In this document: positions 42,697 through 50,714 of the stretch, piece after piece | How positions within the stretch are numbered: the stretch's first letter is position 1 | How the letters are laid out: every line of letters begins with the position of its first letter | NCBI RefSeq assembly: GCF_900110505.1 | Contig: NZ_FODZ01000007.1 | Span: 2,499 to 63,354 of the forward strand | Length of the DNA stretch: 60,856 nucleotides | Source: Luteibacter sp. UNC138MFCol5.1 | GTDB taxonomy: Bacteria; Pseudomonadota; Gammaproteobacteria; Xanthomonadales; Rhodanobacteraceae | Direction: 5' to 3' | The notes under the pieces: generated by a model | The model's database searches: none | Told to the model about the DNA's origin: nothing | The model's input: the letters and a program-made list of their open reading frames with translations, nothing else | Position numbers and translations under genes: made by a program

Positions 42697-43335
42697 ATGA
42701 CCATCACGATCACCGCGTTCGAACGCTCGCCCGACGGCGGCAAGGGCCTGGCGCGCGACACCCGCGTGCGCTGGGCGCTGGAAGAGGTGGGGCAGCCCTA
42801 CGAAGTGCGCCTCGTGCCGCATCCGCAGATGAAGCAGCCGGACCACATGGGCCTGCATCCCTTCGGCCAGATTCCCACCTACGAGGAAGACGGTCTCGTG
42901 CTGTTCGAAACGGGATCGATCGTGTTCCACCTGGCGGAGCGATATGGCCACCTCTTGCCGACCGACGCCAACGCCCGGGCACGTGCGATCACGTGGATGT
43001 TCGCGGCGCTCAACTCCGTGGAACCGCCGATCCTCGACATCTTCATCGCGAAGATCCTCGAAGGCGACAAGCCATGGGCGACCGAGCGCGCGCCGATCGT
43101 GATGGAGCGCGTGCGTCAGCGACTGAAGCTGCTTTCGGATCGACTGGGCGATGCCGAGTGGCTGGACGGCGAGTTCAGCGCGGGCGACCTGCTGATGGTC
43201 TCGGTGCTGATGCGCGCGCGTCCGTCGGGAGCGCTCGCGGAGTTTCCGCGGTTGGTGGCGTACGTCGAACGCGGCGAGGCGCGGCCGGCATACCAGCGAG
43301 CATTCGCGGCACAGCTGGCGGTCAACACCGCCTGA
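42697..43335 (+). CDS. glutathione S-transferase family protein (copy 2)
   Basis: A 212-residue GST. The glutathione domain shows RVRWALEEVGQPYEVRLV, HPFGQIPTYEEDGLVLFETGSIVFHLAERYG; the C-terminal domain shows GEFSAGDLLMVSVLMRAR. It differs clearly from copy 1 but shares layout and helical motifs such as FAALNSVEPPILDIFIAKIL versus FAAINTVEPPILALLV, so the two probably arose by duplication. GGGGAGAGACG precedes the ATG. Confidence 0.9.
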   Translation: MTITITAFERSPDGGKGLARDTRVRWALEEVGQPYEVRLVPHPQMKQPDHMGLHPFGQIPTYEEDGLVLFETGSIVFHLAERYGHLLPTDANARARAITWMFAALNSVEPPILDIFIAKILEGDKPWATERAPIVMERVRQRLKLLSDRLGDAEWLDGEFSAGDLLMVSVLMRARPSGALAEFPRLVAYVERGEARPAYQRAFAAQLAVNTA

Positions 43336-43397
43336 CCCTTCACCCATTGGCGCCGTATGGCGACGACGGCCAGATCGCCCGGCTATCGCCTACCGCT

Positions 43398-43492
43398 GTG
43401 GGAGCGGACCTGGCCGCGACAGCCTTTTGCCGCTGGGCAACAGGACCTGTCGCTCTTTCGCGAAAAGCTGTCGCGGCCAGGGCCGCTCCCAC
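43398..43492. repeat. REPIN, family A subtype 2
   Basis: GTGGGAGCGGACCTGGCCGC faces an inverted end GGCCGCTCCCAC. The hairpin core is GCGG-ACCTGG-CCGC rather than GCGCG. A 95-bp element between a GST and a membrane protein gene. Confidence 0.9.
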
Positions 43493-43614
43493 AGTGAGAG
43501 GTTGTCGCGAGTAGCCACGCCGCACGGACCTGTTAAAGGTTGGCGTGCCGCTGCCGATACGGGTGCCGCCAGCGGTCCGCCTGCTGGCGCTCACTCAATC
43601 AGGGGAATCTTGTT

Positions 43615-44082
43615 ATGGAAAACATCGAGCGTATCGATGAGGCCGTGCCTGCTACCGCTTTCAGTCTGTCCTGGGTCGCGTACGTGCGACCGACGGTGTT
43701 CTTCCTGATCGCCCTTGGCTTCGCCGGGCTGTTCAAGGGTGCCATCCACCTACTCCTCTCGCTCCTGGCCGCGGCCTGGTTCGTGTACCTTATTCTCGAC
43801 GCGCGCGCGGTTCGCTTGTTCGTGAACAATGATGGCATCTGGGTTCGTAGCGGCATTCTTCCCTGGAACAAGGGCGTGAGCGGCCTGCTCTGGCGCGATC
43901 TGGATTCGGCGTCGTACTACACAGGCTTCATCAGCTGGGCCGCGAAGTCGTACAAGGTGCGGATCGGCCACCGTTTCACGAAGAGCAGCGAGATATTCCT
44001 CCAGCACGTGCGGGACGGGAATCGCGCTGTGGAAGTGATCAACGGCATGCATCGCGAGATGGTTGCGGACGCTCGCGTATAA
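43615..44082 (+). CDS. membrane protein with PH-like domain
   Basis: A 155-residue protein. Two hydrophobic helices (about 20-60) are followed by a DUF304/bacterial PH-like beta domain: RLFVNNDGIWVRSGILPWNKG, LLWRDLDSASYYTG, YKVRIGHRFTKSSEIFLQHV and a final helix. AGGGGAATCTTGTT precedes the ATG. It lies 21 bp before a second membrane protein gene and likely forms an operon with it. Function is unknown. Confidence 0.65.
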   Translation: MENIERIDEAVPATAFSLSWVAYVRPTVFFLIALGFAGLFKGAIHLLLSLLAAAWFVYLILDARAVRLFVNNDGIWVRSGILPWNKGVSGLLWRDLDSASYYTGFISWAAKSYKVRIGHRFTKSSEIFLQHVRDGNRAVEVINGMHREMVADARV

Positions 44083-44103
44083 GCGGACGAGGCGGCGACG
44101 ACG

Positions 44104-44907
44104 ATGGATCGCACGGTGGTATGGGGGAGGGCGCTCCTTCTCCGGCTCCCTCACCTGACCGTGGCAACGGCGCTTGCCTATGGCATGGGTGTCGAATTTC
44201 GCATCCGTTACTGGCGTGCGATGGGCTTGCCGCTTATGGCATCGGATCGCCCATTTGCTGAAACGGTTCGCGAAGGCTTTCTGGGGTTCAGCGTCTGGTT
44301 CTCCCGCATGCTGACCGTGCGAAACGTGACCGTAGCGATTCTTGGGGCTGCCGCCGTCTATGCGCTGGCTCGTTTCGCATGGGGAGCCTTTGACCGGCGG
44401 CTCACCGAGCTGGTCGCCGAGCGGAGGAGGAATCGCCTGATTCTGGGCGAGGACGATCGGCCCATTCGGCCGATTCTTCGCCATCTGGATGCGTTAATTA
44501 CCCATGCAGACGCCGTTGTCGTGCCTCTGTCATCCGCCGTGATCGTCGTCGGCCTGTTGTTCCTGTCGGTGTTGGTTCCCTGGACCGCGGTAGGCGATAT
44601 TGGGGCCGAGCAGGGGGTGTCATCGCTGAGGGCGTACGAGAAACGCTCGCATGAGCTTCGGGATGGCCTGGTCGACATCGCTGCCGTGAGCGTTCGTACG
44701 CTTCCTGGTGATGTGACTGTGTCGGCTATTCCCATTGAGTGCCAAGGCGACCGATGCGCAGCGATGATCGAAGCTGGACCGATTTCACTGCCGAAGGATC
44801 GATTCCTCGAAGAGTCAGTCGTAAAAGCGGTCTGGGGTCCGGACTGCCTTTCCGAGGCCGGGCTTCGTCGGCGGGCGGCGCACGATGGGGTGTCGACGAG
44901 TCTTTAG
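44104..44907 (+). CDS. inner membrane protein, unknown
   Basis: A 267-residue protein with hydrophobic segments near residues 10-30, 75-97 and 138-160. A polar C-terminal domain of about 100 residues (VSVRTLPGDVTVSAIPIECQGDRCAAMIEAGPIS) has two cysteines close together, suggesting a periplasmic disulfide. There is no similarity I recognise. It follows the PH-like gene by 21 bp. Confidence 0.55.
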   Translation: MDRTVVWGRALLLRLPHLTVATALAYGMGVEFRIRYWRAMGLPLMASDRPFAETVREGFLGFSVWFSRMLTVRNVTVAILGAAAVYALARFAWGAFDRRLTELVAERRRNRLILGEDDRPIRPILRHLDALITHADAVVVPLSSAVIVVGLLFLSVLVPWTAVGDIGAEQGVSSLRAYEKRSHELRDGLVDIAAVSVRTLPGDVTVSAIPIECQGDRCAAMIEAGPISLPKDRFLEESVVKAVWGPDCLSEAGLRRRAAHDGVSTSL

Positions 44908-44941
44908 CGTCGACGCTTCGTCATTTCGAAGAAACGGGGTT

Positions 44942-45035
44942 GTAGGAGCGGACCTGGCCGCGACCGCTCCTCGCGAGGAGCAACAGGCCCTGCTGCCCAG
45001 CGGCGAAAGGCTGTCGCGGCCAGGTCCGCTCCCAC
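44942..45035. repeat. REPIN, family A subtype 2
   Basis: A 94-bp inverted pair. The left end begins GTAGGAGCGGACCTGGCCGC and the right end is GGTCCGCTCCCAC. Its first 21-22 bases are the sequence found inside nrdJb. It lies between two convergent genes. Confidence 0.9.
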
Positions 45036-45046
45036 GACGGCTCGCT

Positions 45047-45793
45047 TTACGAGCGGGCCGCCTGCGACCACTCCACCGCGTCCGCGCCGGCGGGAATGCG
45101 CATCGGGGCCGATGCGTCGGTGGCGGCGCGCCAGACGGCTTCAGCGACGTCGCTCGAATGCGTGACCGGGCCGTCGGCTGTCATGCCGCTGAAGACCTGC
45201 TGCATGAAGTCGGCATAGGCGGGCGACGGGGGCTGCATGCGGGCGCGGGCGTTTTCGCCGAAGCGCGTGTCCGGGGCGCGGCCGGGGAGCACGAGATGCG
45301 CGCGCACGTTGAAGGGTGCGAGCTCGAGCGCAAGCGATTCGGTGAAGGCGTTCACGGCCGCCTTGCTCGCCGAGTAAACCGACAGCAGCGGCAGCGGACG
45401 GTACGTGACGCTCGACGTGACGTTGATGACGACGCCGTTCTTGCGCTCGCGCAGGTGCGGCAGCACGGCCTGCGTCATGGCGATCGTGCCGAGAGTGTTG
45501 GTTTCGAAGACGTCGCGGACGGTATCCATCGTCATGCCTTCCAGCGCGCTGAGTACGCCGATGCCCGCATTGTTGACGAGGACGTCGACCGGGCCCGCTT
45601 CGTCGATCGCGCGACGGATGCTCGCCGCGTCGGTCACGTCGAGCGCGAGGACGCGCATGCGGTCGGACGCCGGGAAGAGGTCGGCGCGCGGCGTGCGCAT
45701 GGTGGCGACCACGTTCCAGCCCTTCTCGTGGAAATGGCGAGCGATATCGAGGCCGAAGCCGGACGAGCATCCGGTGATGAGGACGGTCTGCAT
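45047..45793 (-). CDS. short-chain dehydrogenase/reductase
   Basis: A 248-residue NAD(P)-dependent oxidoreductase. It has the cofactor-binding TGCSSGFGLDIARHF, NNAGIGVLS, the catalytic Ser in VINVTSSVTY, and YSASKAAVNAFTESLALEL with the catalytic Tyr and Lys. The substrate is unknown. It is divergent from an AraC-type regulator 99 bp away, which probably controls it. Confidence 0.92.
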   Translation of the reverse strand: MQTVLITGCSSGFGLDIARHFHEKGWNVVATMRTPRADLFPASDRMRVLALDVTDAASIRRAIDEAGPVDVLVNNAGIGVLSALEGMTMDTVRDVFETNTLGTIAMTQAVLPHLRERKNGVVINVTSSVTYRPLPLLSVYSASKAAVNAFTESLALELAPFNVRAHLVLPGRAPDTRFGENARARMQPPSPAYADFMQQVFSGMTADGPVTHSSDVAEAVWRAATDASAPMRIPAGADAVEWSQAARS

Positions 45794-45855
45794 GGTGACT
45801 CCTGGGGTGAGGGTGCCTGCCGGCCACGATAGGCGCCCGGCCCCGGACTCGCTAC

Positions 45856-45886
45856 ACTCTCAAGTCCGAATTTCGTTTGCGAGAGT
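45856..45886. promoter_or_regulatory. possible operator in the SDR/AraC divergent promoter
   Basis: ACTCTC (45856-45861) and its inverse GAGAGT (45881-45886) flank a 19-bp centre containing TCCGAATTTCG. It is a candidate binding site for the adjacent AraC-type regulator. Confidence 0.35.
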
Positions 45887-45892
45887 CCGGCC

Positions 45893-46798
45893 ATGATCGA
45901 CCCCCTGGCGGAAGTGGTCACCCTGCTGCAGCCCAGCCTGCGGCGGTCGAAGCTCGTCTCGGCGGCCGGGTCGTGGGGCGTCCGCCAGGCGGAGCAGGGC
46001 AATCCGGTGTATTGCCTGATCCTCGAAGGATCTTGCCGCCTGACCCTTGGCGACGACGAGCCGATGGCGCTGCAGGCGGACGATTTCGTGTTGATCCCGG
46101 CATGGCGCGACATGCTGCTGTCCGGCAACGAGCCGCCAAGGCCGGAGGACATCGACAGGCATCCCGTGGAACTCCCCAATGGCGAGCACCGTCAGGGCAC
46201 GCCGGAGGGCCCGCACGAGGTTCGCTTCCTCGCGGGCCTGTGCGAGTTCGGGTCGCCGGACGCGGCGCTGCTCGTGTCGCTGCTGCCGCGGGTCGTTCTG
46301 GTCCGCGACGAGCCGCGGCTCTCGACGCTGGTACAGCTGGCCAGCGACGAGGCGCGCGCGCAGCGTCCGGCGCGTGAGGTGGTGCTGGCGCGTCTGCTGG
46401 AAGTGCTATTCATCGAAGCGCTTCGTTCGACCGCGGGAACCGACGCATCGCCTGGTCTGCTGCGCGGTCTAGCAGATGCGCGTCTCGGCATCGCCATCCG
46501 CCATATGCACGAGAATCCCACGCGCGCGTGGACCGTCGTGCAGCTCGCGAAAGAAGCGGCCCTGTCGCGCTCGTCATTTTTCGAGCGCTTCAGTCGGGAG
46601 GTAGGTGTTGCGCCGATGGAGTACTTGCTGGCCTGGCGCATGGGGCTGGCGAAGCAACTTCTGCGGCGCGGGGGCGGAACGGTGGCGGAAGTGGCCGAGC
46701 GCGTGGGTTACAGCTCGGCCAGCACGTTCAGCGTGGCGTTCGCGCGGCATGTGGGAATGCCGCCGATGCGCTTCGCGCGAGTGTCGGGTGGGGTCTGA
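45893..46798 (+). CDS. AraC-family transcriptional regulator with cupin_6 domain
   Basis: A 301-residue regulator. The N-terminal cupin-type ligand domain (about 1-185) shows PVYCLILEGSCRLTLGDDEP and QADDFVLIPAW. Two helix-turn-helix motifs in the C-terminus (WTVVQLAKEAALSRSSFFERF and GTVAEVAERVGYSSASTFSVAF) form the AraC DNA-binding domain. It is divergent from the SDR gene, so regulation of that gene is likely. Confidence 0.92.
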   Translation: MIDPLAEVVTLLQPSLRRSKLVSAAGSWGVRQAEQGNPVYCLILEGSCRLTLGDDEPMALQADDFVLIPAWRDMLLSGNEPPRPEDIDRHPVELPNGEHRQGTPEGPHEVRFLAGLCEFGSPDAALLVSLLPRVVLVRDEPRLSTLVQLASDEARAQRPAREVVLARLLEVLFIEALRSTAGTDASPGLLRGLADARLGIAIRHMHENPTRAWTVVQLAKEAALSRSSFFERFSREVGVAPMEYLLAWRMGLAKQLLRRGGGTVAEVAERVGYSSASTFSVAFARHVGMPPMRFARVSGGV

Positions 46799-46809
46799 TC
46801 GAACGGCGG

Positions 46810-47178
46810 TTACATGCCCGCGGCGTCAAGCATCGCATTGCCCGTCTTGCCGGGTACGCCGCCCGCCTTGTAGGCACTAACCATCTTCCCGGCCTTGTCG
46901 AATTCGATCACGGTCGATTCGTGCACGCTCGGTCCGCCGGGAAACACCGAAAGACGCGTGTAGTAGTAAGTCCACACCTCCTTGCCCTTGAACTCCTTCT
47001 TCTCGGGCGGATGTCCGATGGCTGCGATCACGTCATCGGTCGTGGTAACGCCTTTCTTGAAGTTCGCGAGTTTGTCCTGCGTTACCTCGATACCGGTCTT
47101 GTGGTCCAGAGGGGTCGCGCACCCCATGAGTGCAACAGCGACCATCGCGGCGGCGAACAGAACGGAACATTTATTCAT
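46810..47178 (-). CDS. lipoprotein with BamE/SmpA-like fold
   Basis: A 122-residue lipoprotein. The signal peptide ends in a lipobox VALMGC. The mature part (LANFKKGVTTTDDVIAAIGHPPEKKEFKGKEVWTYYY...VIEFDKAGKMVSAYK) follows the SmpA/OmlA pattern of small outer-membrane lipoproteins. GGAGCCACG precedes the ATG. It is not BamE itself, since it lacks the usual BamE length and context; its role is unknown. Confidence 0.75.
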   Translation of the reverse strand: MNKCSVLFAAAMVAVALMGCATPLDHKTGIEVTQDKLANFKKGVTTTDDVIAAIGHPPEKKEFKGKEVWTYYYTRLSVFPGGPSVHESTVIEFDKAGKMVSAYKAGGVPGKTGNAMLDAAGM

Positions 47179-47731
47179 CGTGGCTCCATAGTTGTTTAGG
47201 GATATCCATAAGGCTGCACAGCCGCTCGAGGTTCGTCGCGAATCCAGCGCGGCGACGAATGCTCGCACTCGTCGCCGCTCGACAACAATCGGATGACAAG
47301 CGAATCGCGCAAATATCCGGAATTTTCAGAAAAGTTCTATGTCGATGCGCATTTTGTTTGAGAAGTAAAGAGGCATGTCCCACGAAATGCGCGCATTTTC
47401 TGGCTTGCGTCGCTGCTGACATCCGCAGTGGCCGAGCTTGTCTCTTGCCGCCTCACAGCACGTCTCCGGCGATCAGGGATCAGCCATGTCGCGCGCGGGC
47501 CGTTCGGGCGGACTAGGGCTCGGCCACTACGTCCAGTGGGGCGTTCTCACGCATGTGGGGTGAGGAGCGCCCGCGGTGTACGGGAAGGGCGCCACGGCGT
47601 CGGTGGCCGCTTGATGTCTGCGAGAATCTATTCATCGAGTGATCCCGAGAAAGCGTAAGCCCTTGGCATTCAGGGAATTTCACGCGGGGAATCTATTCAA
47701 GAATCTATTCACTTCGCGACATCCCATGCTG
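47179..47731. other. intergenic region with three short direct repeats
   Basis: There is no supported gene. GAATCTATTCA occurs three times, at 47624, 47689 and 47701; the last two are 12 bp apart. The first 200 bp look AT-richer than average and may hold the promoter for the lipoprotein gene. Confidence 0.45.
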
Positions 47732-48205
47732 TTGGAGCGCACCTGGGCGCGACGTCTTCTGAGGCCGTGAGCGGCAGGTCCTGTTGCTCTTCGCGAGGAG
47801 CTGTCGCGCCCAGGTGCGCTCCCACAAGCCAAGCTGCGGGCGACGGGTGCGACTTGGCGAAGCGCTGTTGGAGCGCACCTGGGCGCGACATCTTTTGAGG
47901 CCGTGAGTGGCAGGTCCTGTTGCTCTTCGCGAGGAGCTGTCGCGCCCGGGTGCGCTCCCACAAGCCAAGCTCCGAGTGGCGGTTGCGAGGGGGCGAGCCG
48001 CCGTTGGAGCGCACCTGGGCGCGACATCTTCTGAGGCCGTGAGCGGCAGGTCCTGTTGCTCTTCGCGAGGAGCTGTCGCGCCCAGGTGCGCTCCCACAAG
48101 CCAAGCTGCGGGCGATGGGTGCGATGTGGCGCTGTTGGAGCGCACCTGGGCGCGACATCTTTTGAGGCCGTGAGTGGCAGGTGCTGATGCTCTTCGCGAG
48201 GAGCC
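47732..48205. repeat. REPIN array, family A subtype 3, period about 136 bp
   Basis: Four tandem copies start at 47732, 47868, 48004 and 48135 (spacing 136, 136 and 131 bp). Each begins TTGGAGCGCACCTGGGCGCG, contains an inverted partner ending GGTGCGCTCCCAC, and is followed by a shared spacer (AAGCCAAGCTGCGGGCG or a close variant). The fourth copy is truncated before its inverted arm, at the start of the neighbouring nuclease gene's 3' end. Confidence 0.93.
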
Positions 48206-48213
48206 AAGCCGCG

Positions 48214-49044
48214 TTACGGAACCGATGGCGTCGTTTTTTCCAGGATGCGCATCGACTCGGCGTTGGCCGCTTCCCATGCGGCGATTTCCGCTTTCGTGGT
48301 CGGGAGGTGGGCTGGCATCGCCGCGTGACCGTTCATCGTGCTCGCGGGCGACGACTCCACCGGCGTGCTCGGCGCGGTGGCCACGTGGCGTGCCGTGAGG
48401 GCCTGTGCCGCCAGCACGCGCATGGCGCCCTGGGTCGCGCGTACGGCGTCGGTGCGCGCCTTGAGGACCGTCATCGCGTAGTACTGCCACAGCACGGCCA
48501 GGGAAACGGCCATGGTCAGGAAGGCGGCTGCGACGGCGACGATGGGGGCGCGGCTACGCCTGCCGCGCTTCGATGGTTGTCGCGAAGCGCTCCACGACGG
48601 CATGGCGTCGAACGAGGCGAACGGAACCGCGGGCTCCTCGATCGGCCCGAGCATCGCGCGCACGGCCTTGCCGTCGATCAGACGGATGTGCCGGAATTTC
48701 GCGGCGGCCTCGATCGCGGCATTGGTGAATTCGCCGGAGGTGATGACGATGGCACCAGTCGCGGCCGCCGTGTGCATCACGCCGATGAGCTGGTGCACGT
48801 CGTTGTGCGGCACCTTCCAGCAGTTCCAGTGCTTGCACTGCACGACGATCGTTTCGAGGCCCTGGCGCAGGATCAGGTCGATGCCGCCATCGGTGCGGCG
48901 CGGGCCGCCGCCGGTGCCGACGTGGTCCACCTCGAATCCCTGCGCGCGGTAGTAGTCTGCGATCAGGTGCTCGAACGCGTCCCACGAGACGCGGGTGAGC
49001 GCGTCGTCGTAACGGAAGCTCACGGGCTTGAAGCCCGTGCTCAT
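48214..49044 (-). CDS. membrane-anchored Mrr-type restriction endonuclease-like protein
   Basis: A 276-residue protein. An N-terminal Mrr_cat domain (about 15-125) has SWDAFEHLIADYYRAQGFEVDHVG, the nuclease core D-x(n)-QxK in GGIDLILRQ...IVVQCKHW, and ITSGEFTNAAIEAA. A single transmembrane helix follows (VAVAAAFLTMAVSLAVLW, about 170-188), then an Ala/Thr-rich tail of about 85 residues. The ATG at 49044 lacks a strong ribosome site; a GTG slightly upstream is an alternative. Role unknown: nuclease activity on foreign or modified DNA is plausible. Confidence 0.78.
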   Translation of the reverse strand: MSTGFKPVSFRYDDALTRVSWDAFEHLIADYYRAQGFEVDHVGTGGGPRRTDGGIDLILRQGLETIVVQCKHWNCWKVPHNDVHQLIGVMHTAAATGAIVITSGEFTNAAIEAAAKFRHIRLIDGKAVRAMLGPIEEPAVPFASFDAMPSWSASRQPSKRGRRSRAPIVAVAAAFLTMAVSLAVLWQYYAMTVLKARTDAVRATQGAMRVLAAQALTARHVATAPSTPVESSPASTMNGHAAMPAHLPTTKAEIAAWEAANAESMRILEKTTPSVP

Positions 49045-49247
49045 CGGATGGTGCTCTGGTGCGGCATGCGATTCCCCTGTTCGCACGACGGCACCGCCCC
49101 CCGGCTGGCCGCGTGGAATCGGCCGACTATACCCAATTCTCGGGTGCGTTCCTGTAGGCGAAGGACTACAACATTTCCGGGTCGGGAGCGTTCGGCGCGT
49201 GTCTCCTAGAATGGTCGGAGTGCACCCGCTCACCGAGGAGACGTTTC

Positions 49248-50576
49248 GTGAGGATCACTGCCACCCTACTGTCGCTCGCCTTCGCGGCCGGCACCTGTCA
49301 TGCCGCCGGATTCGATTGCGGCAAGGCGTCCACCGCCGTGGAGAAGGCCATCTGCGCGTCACCGGCGATCTCCGCGCTGGATGGCGATCTCGGCGAGGCC
49401 TTCCGGGCGGCGTTGAAGAACCACCCGGACAAGGCCGACGCGCTGAAGCTCGACCAGCGCCACTGGCTGGCTGAGCGTGACGCGTCGGTGGCCGCTTACC
49501 TAAGCGATCACCCGGGAAAAGCACTCGCGGCCGACGTGGCGCGGTACCCCGCGCGCATCGCCTTCCTGCGCGGCCTGGATGCGAAGGCGCCGAAGCCGCT
49601 CGATGTCGTGCAGGCGTCGCTGCCACGGTTGCCGAAGGGGTCGGACGATGTGCTGGCGGATCTCGCGAAGGCGGGGGCGTCCGTCGCCGTGGCCGCGGAG
49701 GTGTCGCTCGACGATGCGAAGGCGTTTCCGTTCGAGCCCGATGCGGCCGTGAAGAAGGCGCTCGCGGAACTCGACGCGTCGTCGGGCTACCGCAAGCTCG
49801 ACGGCATGCCGGTCAGCTCGGTGTTTTCCGTCGGGGGCACGGCGTCATGCTGGACCGAAGTGCCGTTCCGGATCGACGGCCGCAAGGCGATCGCGGTCGA
49901 CGCGCCGGGCGCATGGGCGTCGGACTGCATGTCCCGCCATGGCATGGCGCGCGTCGGCAGCGACGTCATCGCGACCGTGCTGTCGAATCCGTCGCCCGAC
50001 GAGATGAACCTCGGCATCAGTCGCTGGGAAGGGACGCGCTTCGGGCCCGATGCGCAGCTGACGATGCGCTTCGATCACGCGTTGGTTTCCGGTGGCAGCG
50101 CGTGTGCGCCGAAACAGTCGCCCTGCGAGGATTTCGCCGCCGTCGCGATGGCGGCGGCTGCGCGCTACGAGCGCAGCCCGGTGCAGGGCACGCTGGATCG
50201 CCCGCTGAAGGGCGCCGCGAAGGCATCGTACGACGCGCTGCTCGCGGCGGCGCGGGCGCCGGGTGGTCTCGCGCCGAAGGGCGAGTCGGCCACGTTCCGG
50301 GACCTGCCGGATTTCGGCGGCGCGGTCGGCGAAGGGATGATGACCGGCTACGGCGATGAGGCCACGTTCTTTCCGATCGACTTCCGTGGAGAGACGTTGC
50401 TGGGGTACATCGGGCATGGCCACGTGGGCTGGCGCGTCAACGACGATTGGATGCTGTCCGCGTGGCGGCTGAAGGCGGGCACGCTGGAGCCCGTGGCGTC
50501 GATGTACGTGAAGGTGGAGCGCGGCGCGCTGTTGCTGTCGGCGGTGGTGCCGGCGCCGGAGGCTGAGTCGCGCTAG
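49248..50576 (+). CDS. exported protein with N-terminal LprI-like domain and DUF1176-like region
   Basis: A 442-residue protein with a signal peptide (MRITATLLSLAFAAGTCHA). Residues 20-95 match the LprI/lysozyme-inhibitor-like helical hairpin (FDCGKASTAVEKAICASPAISALDGDLGEAF with cysteines at either end). The rest is beta-rich with patterns such as VGGTASCWTEVPFRIDGRKAIAV and may be DUF1176-like. The start is GTG, preceded by GAGGAG. Function unknown; the N-terminal domain is often found in periplasmic defence or stress proteins. Confidence 0.6.
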   Translation: MRITATLLSLAFAAGTCHAAGFDCGKASTAVEKAICASPAISALDGDLGEAFRAALKNHPDKADALKLDQRHWLAERDASVAAYLSDHPGKALAADVARYPARIAFLRGLDAKAPKPLDVVQASLPRLPKGSDDVLADLAKAGASVAVAAEVSLDDAKAFPFEPDAAVKKALAELDASSGYRKLDGMPVSSVFSVGGTASCWTEVPFRIDGRKAIAVDAPGAWASDCMSRHGMARVGSDVIATVLSNPSPDEMNLGISRWEGTRFGPDAQLTMRFDHALVSGGSACAPKQSPCEDFAAVAMAAAARYERSPVQGTLDRPLKGAAKASYDALLAAARAPGGLAPKGESATFRDLPDFGGAVGEGMMTGYGDEATFFPIDFRGETLLGYIGHGHVGWRVNDDWMLSAWRLKAGTLEPVASMYVKVERGALLLSAVVPAPEAESR

Positions 50577-50601
50577 TACGTTTCGCTGTCGCTAGCCCCG
50601 A

Positions 50602-50707
50602 TCGCGCCCAGGTGCGCTCCAACAGGCTTCTAGGTCCGGGTGGGAGCGGCCTTGGCCGCGAAGGGTGCTTGCCGCGAGCACCCCTTCGCGCCCAGGTGCG
50701 CTCCAAC
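50602..50707. repeat. REP half-units, family A subtypes 2 and 3
   Basis: Inverted half CGCGCCCAGGTGCGCTCCAA, a direct half GGTGGGAGCGGCCTTGGCCG, and a second inverted half CGCGCCCAGGTGCGCTCCAA lie between convergent genes. This is a mosaic of two subtypes. Confidence 0.85.
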
Positions 50708-50714
50708 CGCGGTT

